Shown here: one piece after another, positions 51,383-63,500 of the stretch
Position numbering within the stretch: position 1 is the stretch's first letter
Layout of the letters: each line of letters begins with the position of its first letter
DNA from: Mycteria americana
Lineage: Eukaryota > Chordata > Aves > Ciconiiformes > Ciconiidae
Assembly: GCF_035582795.1 (NCBI RefSeq)
Contig: NC_134366.1
Location: 150,087,519 to 150,151,518, forward strand
Direction of reading: 5' to 3'
DNA: 64,000 nucleotides
Translations under genes and position numbers: made by a program
The notes under the pieces: generated by a model
Told to the model about the DNA's origin: nothing
Databases searched by the model: none
Seen by the model: the letters and a program-made list of their open reading frames with translations, nothing else

Positions 51383-53360
51383 AAGGAGGAAGTCCTAAAG
51401 GCACAAGAGCGGGCTGTCCCCAGGTGCCGAAAGACGAGCTGGCGGGGAAGAAGACCGGCCTGGCTGACTAGAGAGCTCTGGCTCGAACTCAGGAAAAAGA
51501 GGAGAGTCTATGACCTCTGGAAGAAGGGGCGGGCAACTCAGGAGGACTACAAAGGTGTAGCAAGGCTGTGCAGGGAGAAAATTAGAAGGGCCAAAGCTGA
51601 GCTAGAGCTCAGTCTGGCTGCTGCTGTAAAAGACAACAAAAAAATACTTCTTCAAATACATTAGCAGCAAAAGGAGAGCTAAGGAGAATCTCCAGCCCCT
51701 AGTAGATGGGGGAGGGATCACAGTGACCAAGGATGAGGAAAAGGCTGAGGTACTTAATGCCTTCTTTGCCTCAGTCTTTAATAGCAGGGCCGACTGTTCT
51801 CTGGGTACCCAGCCCCTGGAGTTGGAAGATAGGGACAGGGACCAGACTGGAGCCCCCATAATCCAGGGGGAAATGGTGAGTGACCTGCTGCACCACTTAG
51901 ACACTCACAAGTCTATGGGGCCTGATGAGATCCACCCGAGAGTACTGAAGGAACTGGCACATGTGCTCGCCAAGCCCCTTTCCATCATTTACCAGCAGTC
52001 CTGGCTAACTGGGGAGGTTCCTGCTGACTGGAGATTAGCTAAAGTGATGCCCATCTTCAAGAAGGGCCGGAAGGACCCGGGGAACTTCGGGCCTGTCAGC
52101 CTGACCTCGGTGCCGGGGAAGCTGATGGAGCAGATCATCCTGAGTGCCATCACACGGCATGTAGAGGGTAACCAAGGGATCAAGCCCAGCCAGCATGGGT
52201 TCAGGAAAGGCAGGTCCTGCTTGACCACCCTGATCTCCTTCTACAACAAGGTGACCCACCTAGTGGATGAGGGAAAGGCTGTGGATGTTGTCTACCTGGA
52301 CTTCAGTAAAGCCTTTGACACGGTTTCCCACAGCATTCTCCTGGAGAAACTGGCTGCTCATGGCTTGGACGGGTGTACTCTTTGCTGGGTAAAGAACTGG
52401 CTGGACGGCCGGGCCCAAAGAGTGGTGGTGAATGGAGTTTACTCCAGTTGTCGGCCGGTCACAAGCGGTGTTCCCCAGGGCTCTGTGTTGGGGCCAGTTC
52501 TGTTTAACATCTTTATCAATGATCTGGACGAAGGGATCGAGTGTACTCTCAGTAAGTTTGCAGATGACACCAAGTTGTGTGGGAGTGTTGATCTGCTTGA
52601 GGGTAGGAGGGCTCTACAGAGGGACCTGGACAGGCTGGATCGATGGGCCGAGGTCAATTGTATGGGATTCAACAAGGCTAAGTGCAAGGTCCTGCACTTG
52701 GGCCACAGCAACCCCATGCAACGCTACAGGCTTGGGGAAGAGTGGCTGGAAAGCTGCCTGGCAGAGAAGGACCTGGGGGCGTTGGTTGACAGCTGCCTGA
52801 ATATGAGCCAGCAGTGTGCCCAGGCGGCCAAGAAAGCCAATGGCATCCTGGCTTGTATCAGGAATAGTGTGGCCAGCAGGACTAGGGAAGTGATCATGCC
52901 CCTGTACTCGGCACTGGTGAGGCCACACCTCGAATCCTGTGTTCAGTTTTGGGCCCCCCACTACAAGAGAGACATTGAGGTGCTGGAGCGTGTCCAGAGA
53001 AGGGCAACGAAGCTGGTGAAGGGTCTGAAGCAGAAGTCTTATGAGGAGCGGCTGAGGGAACTGGGGTTGTTTAGCCTGGAGAAAAGGAGGCTGAGGGCAG
53101 ACCTTCTTGCTCTCTACAACTACCTGAAAGGAGGTTGTAGAGAGGTGGGGGTCGGTCTCTTCTCCCAGGTAACAAGTGATAGAACGAGAGGAAATGGCTT
53201 CAAGTTGCGCCAGGGGAGGTTTAGACTGGATATTAGGAAATTTTTCTTCACTGAAAGGGTTATCAAGCATTGGAACAGGCTGCCCAGGGAAGTGGTGGAG
53301 TCGCCATCCCTGGAGGTATTTAAAGGACGTTTGGATGAGGTGCTTAGGGACATGGTGTAG
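51383..53360 (+). pseudogene. CR1 ORF2, linker and reverse transcriptase
   Basis: After the nested insert the linker reads [16 protein letters not shown] and on through [15 protein letters not shown]. It then shifts frame in the A7 run at 51638-51644. From 51723 a 545-codon frame is uninterrupted to the TAG at 53358-53360. It holds [19 protein letters not shown], the fingers and palm blocks, LDFSKAFD (first catalytic Asp, residue 193 of this frame), [14 protein letters not shown], and FADD (residues 279-282) with the catalytic Asp pair. The thumb and C-terminal region ends LDEVLRDMV. All catalytic residues are present. The protein as a whole cannot be made because the upstream part of ORF2 is broken. 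Confidence 0.9.
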
Positions 53361-53450
53361 TGGTGGTCTTGGTAGTGTTAGGTTTACGGTTGGACTCGAT
53401 GATCTTAAAGGTCTTTTCCAACCTATACGATTCTGTGATTCTGTGATTCA

Positions 53451-56400
53451 TAAATTTTTTAAGAATTGTAAATTTTTGTGATAGTGAGCTTTCTGTTTGA
53501 AACAATTTATAAAAGCTGTTTTGTTTAGAATAAAAAATATATAGTCCTTCAAAATACAACAAAGTAAAACTGGGTAATTTAAGATATGTTTGGAATAAAT
53601 CTTACTTGGTTTGGGAAACTGCTACTGTAAATTTTATCTGAGGTATTTCTGTCTTATTGAGGTAAACACATGCCTAAAATGCAAAACTAAAACCATTAAT
53701 AATATCTGTTTATCCCATTATATGTCTAAGGCTTAGTGCTTTGATAGGAGAATATTTACAGCAAAGGTTAAACCTACAACTTATTTTATATCCTTTCCAA
53801 TCCTATTCCAAGATTCCTAAAAAGGAAGCTAAAATTAAAATGGCATTTTTGCTGTTGAGGAAGTGTTACTGAACCTGCAAAGAGAACCTGCGATTTAATC
53901 TTGGTGAACATCTTCACATCCCGAGAAGTCTGGTTTTTGCTTCCCTTTCTTAGTTGTGTGGTTGTTTGCACGTGACTGGTCTTACTCCTAGTTTTACCTT
54001 TTTTCATTTAGAGGGATACTGAATTTACATGTTTAAAAATGCTCACAGAGGCTAATCATGTCCTTCTTTTTCATCTGTGAAGATCTTATTATACTGACAA
54101 CTGAATGGTCAGGCTAGTACCTGTGGCTGGTGATGTCTTGGAAGTTAAGATTGTATTATCCAGTGATGGTTTGTACTGAGTAATGTTAAAAACCCCACAT
54201 TATTCTTCTTCACCTTTTTACTTTCCTCTGAGATCTGCCGTGTTTCTGGAGAGGTGTATGTGTTGGTGCTAGAAGACTGTATGGCAATGAGATCTCTCAC
54301 AGAAGAGCGGGCAGTTTATCACACTTGGTGGAATAATTTTGATTAAGTTACTTGCCTTCTGACTTAAAATCTATCTTACTGTTCGTGGCTGTTATGATTT
54401 CTGGTGGTCTCATCTTGCTCTGTGCAAGCTGTGACAGGTTTTCATGCTGGAGGAGGTTATGTGGGGTAGCTGGTCCCTGGTGAGCTCTTGGCCCCTGTTC
54501 TTCCAATCTCTGGACTGGCCGCCTGGCTGACGGAAACCCCTGATGAGAGCCGCTTGTCACCAACCTCTCTGGGCAAGAGAATTGCAAGGTGTGCTGCTCG
54601 GAAAAGCGCCTGTCCTAAAACTCACACTCATCCCAAGCACAGAATAAAAAAATGTGTGGTTAGACTATTAAAACCACCACCTCATCACTTCTGAGGAATT
54701 CATTCCCAGATCCACTCCCTCTGCTTTAAGCAGCGATTGTCACCATGCCCTATTCCTGAGAAAAAGGGATAGGCGGCTGCCCTAAATAACATCGGAAATA
54801 TTTGAACAATTTCCCTCAGTGAGGGAATATCAGCAGTTCTGATTTGTCTTGTTTTAGCCAAGAAGCTGTGGGAGTGTGAGTCATCTTGTAATCAAAATAA
54901 TACAACTCAATATGAGATGCTTGATGCTGATTCTCCTGGCATTGTGCTGCTGTTGCTACACGGGATCAAACCAGGGAGATCTACCGCTGCCATGCCAAGC
55001 TTTGCCAGAGGAACGCGTTAAAGGCCAAGGACTGGCTTTCAGATGTCAGCTCCATGATCTGGCCATTGGTGCCTGGGTTCTGCCCAGGGGCAGAGACACC
55101 CGTCAGAGCTGCCTCTAAAGTGGACTGTGCAGGTGATCCCTGAAGGTGTTTGGTATTAGCTTGATAGTTATTGCACTCTTGAAATCAGTGTTCTTATCAG
55201 GATACGTTTCAGACCCCTCAGATTACAAACCACTGTCTCTGTAGAGCCCCGATAGATCCCTTCCTTGACACTACCTGATGCCTGCTTAGAGCCAGAGGAC
55301 ACCACTGGCTGGACTTTTGTCTTTTAAGATCTGGGGATGGGGTTAAGATGAGAGGGGGTGACTCCCCTGTCCCAGCAGGAGGTACAGGAGACCATTTCTT
55401 GCTTTTTCATCCTCTCAGTTATGTCCTGTATTCCTTCCTTCCCATTATGTGCCCCCAGGCTTGAGACATGATGAGCTAAGAAAATAGGAAGCATTGGCAG
55501 AAACTTAAAATGTTGCTTCTCTCTGGATGTGCTTAGTGGTTCATGCTGGACTCGGTGGCCATTGGTGCCCTCAGAGCTCCTCCTGGAGCTCAGCTCTCTG
55601 AGCTAGTGCTCTGAAGGGCTCTTTATTAACATGGCAATAGCCTAACAGCAGTTAGAAATCTGGCTTTGGATGTTGGAAATTCAGGGTTTATTTTCCCTTC
55701 TGTCCATGGAAATTCAAACCAGTGTTTCCTAAGAGTGACCCAATGGCCAGAGCACACGCTGAGGCTGCTCACTTTCCATTTCGGCATACGCCATGTGAGT
55801 GTGTGGAAAAAAATCTGCGATCCTTTGGGGCAGGAACAGGAAGGCCTAAATAGTAGCAGTATTTTAGCCACGGAGCCCGAGCCAGCATTGACTCCAGGAT
55901 ACAAGAAGTGTCTCTTGCTGCAGGTCTTCTATCTAACCCATGCCTGTGGGGTTGAAAACCTTATGGGACATGGACAGAGCTTTGCCCGTTTATTGGATTT
56001 GCTGGGATTTGCCCACTTTGGCTTAGATATGAGTTTGGCATAGAGCTGGTTGGCTCACTTGAGGTTGGAACAGTTCTGATGATGTGCAGGAGATGATGTG
56101 CAGGAGACCTTTCAGTACCTTGTGATCTTGTGGATAAAACACACATTTCCCTATTTTCTTCTTCAGGACTGGGCAACATGCCAGGATGTCAAGTTTCCAG
56201 ATTCAGTCTGATTTACACAGCAAAAAGGGGCAGCACAGAAAAGGTTAGATTTTTTTACTGAAGATGAAACAAAACGTTTTCCCTTTCAGTGTATCCCAAG
56301 ATTTGAAGATGTTGGGTCAAAGAGAAAGTTTTCACTTCCTTTGATCTCCTTACAAGGAGGGAATAACTGTCATGCCTGTCTTAGCAACAGGGAGAGGAGA

Positions 56401-58290
56401 AACATGAAATGCAGAGTGACCTGGATTTCCAGAAGTCAGCAGAGATTGAAAATGGTCACCACCTCGAAGAAGGGGATTTCTAGGTAACAAACAGGATTGA
56501 ATGTTAGAAAGTGCTCTGTTTAGGGAGCTGACAAACTGGAGGTTTACCATATTTAGTCAATGTCCTTGTCTCATTTCCAGTGTTTCAACACTGGCAAAAC
56601 ATACAGATATATATAGAGAGACTGTGTTGATTTCTGGTAGTACTGATTATATCCCCCAAATTCTGAGGAAAATAGATATAATTGTTGCTTTGAGAACCCT
56701 ATAATTGAAGGAAAGTAGTAGTTTAGCAGATGTTTGACCATAAAGTATCAAAGAATTCATATTTTTTGCCTGTGTTTTAAAATGCATTTTTTTTTTCCTG
56801 ATGGGTGACCCTGCCCTTTCATTTTAAAGAGATACTGACAAGTAGAACCAACCCCAGAATGCAGCCTGCCCAAAATGTCTCCTCAAAAAAGGAACAGTCT
56901 CTGGTTTCTATGTACTGTTTGTTGCAGCGAAACTGAAATAATATAAATATGAAGATGATGTATTGGCAGACTTTTTCGTAGTTTTTGTGTTCAAGTCGTG
57001 GGTTTTTTTGTTTAACTGTCAACAACATTTGGTCCAGTCTTGCTCTTACAGAAGGTGGTGGGAGTTTTGCCACTTAGATAGTATGAAAATAGTTCCAGCC
57101 TGTGATTTATAAAATGGGGATAATATGTGTCTTGAAGCTGTTGAAGGCGTGTGCTGTTGCTGTAGGCTCACAGTCTTTTTAAGCCAGGGATACTGCTGAA
57201 AGAAGTTGTCTGGCCCCAGTCCTGGCTGATGTATTTTTCCCCAGTGTTGACCCTCCTTTTTTCTCAGTGGTGAAGTGGATTACAGAATTCATCTAGATTA
57301 ACAAAAGGCCAACAAAAAAGTTAATTTTGATGAGTATCAGAGGAATTACCCTTGAGTTGCTAGCATCTTGGATGACCACTGCATACTGGTAGAGAAGGAG
57401 ATCCTTCTGGAGGGACTTGGGTACCCCTTTTGATAAGGGGTTCAGTGCTGAGAACAGGGGTTGGAGAGAATTGTAGGCATGAGAGCACAGTGTATGGCAA
57501 AGCCCTCCTTCTGTCTTCACTGGAAACCTCTTTTTCTATGTGTGAGGAGCTATTGGTTCACATCTTGAGACCATGAGACTCAGTATTGGGTGCCTGGATT
57601 GTTTATTATTACTTAGAGCAGCACTGCTTGCGGTATGATAATTATGCTTCTGTTTTTCTTGGAATGTAAAAAATGACGTCCATGAAGGACCTCAGATGCT
57701 GTGGTATTCAGTGGCCCAGCGTCTGGGCCAAAAGTTAGTTCAGTGGCATTTCAAAGATTTAGAGAGTAGGAGTAGCTGTGTGGCTTTGAGGTGGACATGC
57801 TGTCTGTGAAGGACATGGGTTCCAGTTGCTGCTTTAATGAATGTTCAAGTGAACTGTATGGTTTGGCAATGGCAAAAAATTGAATTTTCAGGTCTTGGCC
57901 CTTTTCAGTGTTGCTGAGTTGAGGGTGGTTACCTCAAGGATGGTAAGCCCAGGCTGAAGCTCCTGCCTCACACTAATGGAGACAGGATTTGAACATGATT
58001 TTCTGCATGTGTGGGGAATGCATGCACAGCTGGGTGGCACTGCCACCTTCCCTCCCAGGGGACAGCCTACAGTGACTGGCATCTTGACTTGCTAAGGAGG
58101 AAGTGGTTGCCCTCGATACTTCCTGCCTTGGGCATCTCTGCGCGCTGAAACTGGCTCTTCTGGATCCCGTTCTTGGGTGCCTGATTCTTCCCAGACATTG
58201 CATAGCAAGCCTGTGTCCCATGCAAGGCTGCTTCTGGGAGAACCAGACCTGTTGCCCTGCTCTTTTGGCATCCAAGGCTTCATGCTTGGG
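53451..58290 (+). other. CPQ: CPQ intron 2 between CR1 copies
   Basis: About 4.8 kb of mostly AT-rich sequence. A 14-bp perfect tandem duplication (GATGATGTGCAGGA) lies at 56078-56105. Open frames such as 55666-56043 (125 codons) have no recognisable domain. No exon of CPQ is seen here. Confidence 0.65.
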
Positions 58291-60590
58291 GTCATAGAAT
58301 CATAGCATAGTTTGGGTTGGAAGGGACCTTTAAAGGTCATCTGGTCCAGCCCCCCTGCAATGAGCAGGGACATCTTCAACTAGATAGGTTGCTCAGAGCC
58401 CCATCCAACCTGACCTTGAATGTTTCCAGGGATGGGGCATCTGCCACCTCTCTGGGCAACCTGTTCCAGTGTTTCACCACCCTCATTGTAAAAAATTTCT
58501 TCTATATATCTAGTCTAAATCTACCATCTTTCAGTTTAAAACCATTACCCCTTGTCCTATTGCAACAGGCCCTATTAAAAAGTTGGTCCTCATCTTTCTT
58601 GTAAGCTCCCTTAAAGTACTGAAAGGCTGCAATAAGGTCTCCTCAGAGCTTTCTCTTCTCCAGGCTGAACAAACCCAACTCTCTCAGCCTTTCCTCTTAC
58701 GAGAGGTGTTCCATCCCTCTGATCATTTTTGTGGCCCTCCTCTGGACCTGCTCCAACAGGTCCCTGTGTTTACTGTGCTGAGGGCTCCAGAGCTGGACTC
58801 CAGGTGGGGTCTCAGGAGAGCCAAGTAGAGGGGAAGAATCACCTCCCTCGACCTGCTGGCCGCGCTTCTTTTGATGCAGTTGGATACAGTTGGCCTTCTG
58901 GGCTGCAAGTGCCCATTGTCAGCTCATGTCTAGCTTTTCATCCACCAGTACCCCCAAGTCCTCTGCAGGGCTGCTCTCAATCCCTTAATGCCCCATCCTG
59001 TATGGATACCCGGGGTTTTCCCTGACCCAGGTGCAGGACCTTGCACTTGGCGTCATGAATTACACATGGGCCCACTTCTTGAGTTTGTCCAGGTCCCTCT
59101 GGGTGGCATCCCGTCCCTCCAGCCTGTCAACTGCACCACTCAGCTTGGTGTCATCTGCAAACTTGCTGAGGGTGCACTCGATCCCACTGTCTATGTCATT
59201 AATGAAGATATTAAACAGTACTGGTTCCAATACAGACCCCTGAAGGACACCACTTGTCACCGATCTCCATCTGGACATTGAGCCATTGACCACTACCCTC
59301 TGGATGCGACCATCCAACCAATTCCTCATCCACCGAACAGTCCACCCATCAAATCCATATCTCTCCAATTTAGAGAGAAGGATGTTGTGGGGGACCATAT
59401 CAAAGGCTTTCCAGAAGTCCACATAGGCAACATCCATAGCTCTTCCCTCGTCCACTGATGTAGTCACTCCATCATAGAAGGCCATTAGGTTGGTCAGGCA
59501 GGACTTGCCCTTGGTGAAGGCATGCTGGCTGTCTTGAATCACCTCCCTGTTCTCCATGTGCCTTAGCATAGCTTCTAGGATGGTCTGTTCCATGATCTTC
59601 CCAGGCACAAAGGCGAGGCTGACAGGTTGGCAGTTCCCAGGGTCCTCCTTTCTACCCTTTTTAAAAAAGGGTGCAATGTTTCCCTTTTTCCAGTCTCCGG
59701 GGACTTCACCTGACTGCCATGACTTTTCAAGTCTCATGGAGAGTGGCTTGGCAACTACATCATCCAATTCCCTCAGGACTCTGGGATGCATCTTGTCAGG
59801 TCCCATAGACTTATGTATGTTCAGGTTCCTCAGGTGGTCTCGAACCTGACCTTCTCTTACAATGGGAGGGACTTTGCTGCCCCAGGTCCCATCTTGTGAT
59901 CCATCCACTCGAGAGGTGTCGGAAGAGAGGTTGCCAGTGAAGACTGAGGCAAAGAATTTGCTGAGTACCTCAGCCTTCTCCTCATCCATTGTTACCAGTT
60001 TACCAGTCTTGCTCATTGTGGGGGTATGCTTTCTCTGACCTTCCTTTTCTGGCTGACATAACTGTAGAAGCCCTTCTTACTGTTCTTTGCATCCCTTGCC
60101 AAGTTCAGCTCCAGCTGCACCTTGCCCTTCCTGACCCCATCCCTACACAACCGGGCAGCATCCCTGTACTCTTCCCAGGATACCTGTCCCTGCTTCCACT
60201 GCCTGGGCCTTTCCTTCTTGCCCTTCTGTTTGACCAGCAGGTCTCAACTCATCCATGCCAGTCTCTTGTCTTCCTTTCCTGATTTCTTACACCTGAGGAT
60301 CGAGAACTCTTGCGCTCTATGGAAGGTGTCCTTAAAGATGTGCCAGCTCTGTTCTGCTACCTTGTCCCTGAGGGCAGTTTCCCAGGGGATCCTATTGACT
60401 TACTCCTTGAAGAGCTGGAAGTTTGCTTTCCTAAAATGCAGGGTCCTGACTTTACTCTTTGCCTGACCCATATCCCTCAGGACTGCGAACCCCATCAGTG
60501 CACGATCACTGGAGCCCAGGCTGCCTCCAGTCTTGACGTCACCAATTAGCTCACTTGCGTTGGTCGAGAACCAACCCCCTTGCTGCTAGG
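58291..60590 (-). mobile_element. CR1 LINE, antisense, 5'-truncated
   Basis: The minus strand encodes a CR1 ORF2 running from the end of the endonuclease (a block like SELIGDVKTGG near 60530) through the linker and reverse transcriptase. The longest frame, 59060-60016, has 318 codons. It contains [62 protein letters not shown] and KFADDTKL with the Asp pair. The part at 58291-59060 is frameshifted C-terminus and 3' UTR, ending with the terminal repeat (CATAGAATCATAG on the plus strand) at about 58291-58305. It is more diverged from the copy at 49.0-53.4 kb than that copy is from its nested insert, so it belongs to a different or older subfamily. The 5' border is approximate. Confidence 0.9.
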
Positions 60591-63500
60591 ATTTACTGCT
60601 GCACAGTAAGCTGCATGTTACTGAAACCAAACCGTTCTAATGAGATCCAGTACTTGTTGGAAATTGTAAGTCATATTTGTCAAAAATGTAACTATTATAT
60701 AGCATTTATTTTTCTCTATGTTCTTCTTAAAGAATGGAGTAATACGTTTAGTCTCTGTGCTATGCATCAGAGCTGAATAGCCTCATATCCTTTTGGATAA
60801 CCCTCCTATGCAATTTTAGTTTCATGAAGTAATTCTCTTTGCTGTTCCACAGAGTAGGTGAGGTCACATTTTCCAGAAGCATATTCAGATTTTACAAAAT
60901 CTTTCTTCCTGATAAAAGCCCTCTTCTTTGTTTCACAGTTCCTCTAAAATGTTTACTCTTTTCTTCATATTATAATTCTTATATCAATACATACTGATAT
61001 GTGTTGATAGAGCAAATGTGTTTCTAGGTGTTATTTTAAATTTTCAGTACGTGCTAATAATTTTTGAGGGAGAAAAAAAAAGTGATGATATGAATCTTTC
61101 ATTTGCTTCAGCCTGACTCCAAGCCTTAATTTGATGAGTTCATTATGGACCCAGAATTTGGGTTTGTTTTTCTGAAAATCTTATTGAATTATGTGGGGCA
61201 TTAGGGGAAAGCTGAATTAGTTCCTGGAGAGAGCTGAAAAGCAACATGTTTTTAAAAGAGGTAAGATAGAAGTTGAGGGGAAAAATGTTTTCTGGGCTGA
61301 TTTTAGAGGATGCTGAACCTGAATAGGATATAATGCCAGGTCCCTAATCTACTTAGCTTTCAAGAATATATTTGCCTTTTTCCTCTGCTCCCCAAAACCT
61401 TCTTTTCTTTGACCTGTCTCAACAACTACCTTTCTTTCCTGTCTCCAGACATAGATATCTACTTTTTCCCTGTTGCATGCTTCATCTTCTTACATCCTCA
61501 TCCAGGAGTATTGGTCCTGGCACATGGTCCAGTTCTGTGCAGGGTGATGTGGCATCCAGGGTCCAAGACCGCCATTTTTACAGGAGAACTGCATATCCCA
61601 GCTGATACATTATAACTTCGTACGTGCAGCTCTTTCCTGTGACACATGCAAAAAAATTTCTAGGTTCTCTGTAGCTGTGAAAGAAGCTACCTTGCAAATA
61701 GGTACAAGACAGTGCATGTGGGCCATTTCTGAAAGAAGTAGAGGCATGGTACTTTTATCCTGGGGAGATGGTCAAGTCTGATGGACAACTGCATTTAGCC
61801 AGGCTAAGGTCAGAAAAGCTTGGAGCTACCACCTGCATGTGCTTAGGGTTGGCATGGAATACAGTATACCTTGATGTGGCAGCTTCCAGGCTAAATTAGC
61901 TTTTTGGGAGAGCTGAGGTGGAAATGGAGAAATCTGAGAAGTGGCATCCATCCAGTAGACAAGAAACGAGGAAATCAACATGGTCTGATGTTGCTGGTCT
62001 GTGAGGCAGGGCTGCGATTATCAGGTAGGCTTCATGCCTTGCTCTCGTGGTGTGTTGCTGCTCCTACTCTTTCTTTGTCTTCTTCCTACCACAAAGAAGT
62101 GTCTTGATTTCCTGGTCCTGGTGTCCTGTTACCTGGTTCTGATGAATGGGGAGGTAGCACTCTGTCTCCCTCTTGTCTCATGACTGCAGAGGCTAGGATG
62201 TGTTTCAGATACGTTCTTCCCCAGTTTCAAAATCTCCACCACTACCAGAACAGTTAGATGTGTTGTTGACTTTTTGTGTTGATATTTCAGGCAATATTTT
62301 ATGCTTAGGATGTAAACACTTTAAATATGTAACACACAGGGAAGTTTAGCAGAGACTTAGTTGATGTAGTTTTCAGCTTTGTTGTGTCTAGACCTAAAAA
62401 TACTGTATTTTAATTGTTTTAAGCAAAAGTTGCCTTGCCCATCAGATTATTTATTTGACAGTGGCAGCTTCAGTGCATGTGGATCAGCAGCATTGCTGTT
62501 CCATAGTGTGATTTGTAAGAGAAATCATAATTCTTATGTTAACACAGTGTGAAGGAAATGAAGTTTGGAAGGTACGTAGGGGTGAGTTGTTCACTTGCTG
62601 TTATTGAAAATAATTATTGTCAAATTAATGATGGCTGCATTTGGTTTTGTAACTGGATCTCCAAGGGACTGTTGCTGTTGACTGGATAACAAAAATGAGA
62701 CTGGGGGAAAAAAAGAAGAGAGTAGGGCCATAACTGAGTAATCAGGAAATTATTATCCAGTAAGATTAAACAGTATGCAAATGGGATTTCTTTCTGGCTT
62801 TGCTAAATTCTTTTAATACAGCATTTCATTGTAACTAACTAGGTTGAATTTCTGTGTGTTTATGAGCTGAGTGGTTCTCGGTTAGTAATAAATAAAAACC
62901 TATAGAGACTGGGTTCCCAAATGCAGGAATTCCTGATATTTGATATGGTAAAGTCTTGCAATGTCTTGCCCTGATGTGGCCAAGAACAGCGACAATATTC
63001 TGTATGAAGTTTCCTTGATGTTTTAATAGAGATTCATCAGTTTTTAAAATCTGATGATAGGGTGGATTTTCCTTTTTTTTCTTACTCTTCTCTGAAACCT
63101 GTTACTAACACAGGCAGATGCATAGCTCCAGACACTAAAATGGCTTAAATGTTCGCTACATTTAATCTTGGGGAGAATAAGTTATCTCGTGGGGAATTCC
63201 CTTTGAACTAATCTACTTCTGGCATGATTGCTGGCAGGTAAGCAGGTGCTAGAAGGTGACTCCAGGCAGAATTGTTCATGCCAAGAATCAGACTTCTGAT
63301 GTATGGCAATGTTGCAGACAGCTGATTTACAGGTCCGCTTATATATATTTTTATATATATATATATATGTATGTAATTGGACTTTCCGTAGCTAATAAAG
63401 AGTAACAGTCTTGCCTTCATCCTGCCTGTGACAGATTTTAGACTTTGCTAATGCATACCGTGCTATTTATTTCAACTGGCAGTGTGATCATTGAAGTTGT

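Larger units (their letters stand above)
48986..53450 (+). mobile_element. CR1 LINE, nearly full length, with nested antisense CR1
   Basis: The copy runs from within ORF1 to the 3' terminal repeat at 53430-53449, made of ATTCTGTG units. It contains ORF1 esterase sequence (49140-49860), the ORF2 endonuclease (about 50107-50912), a nested insert (50913-51378), the linker (51383-51720) and reverse transcriptase (to 53360). Damage is light for a LINE copy: a 5' truncation of uncertain extent, a frameshift in ORF1 near 49550, one in-frame TAG at 50490-50492, the nested insert and a frameshift in the A7 run at 51638-51644. It has the same orientation as CPQ. The left border is approximate. Confidence 0.92.

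Noticed and set aside
49917..53360. A functional cellular reverse transcriptase or retron-like system
   Set aside because: Endonuclease and reverse-transcriptase blocks, the 3' repeat and the ORF1 esterase are those of CR1, and ORF2 is interrupted by a stop, a frameshift and an insertion.
55666..56043. 125-codon plus-strand frame in CPQ intron 2
   Set aside because: No recognisable domain, and it does not match any part of CPQ; treated as chance.
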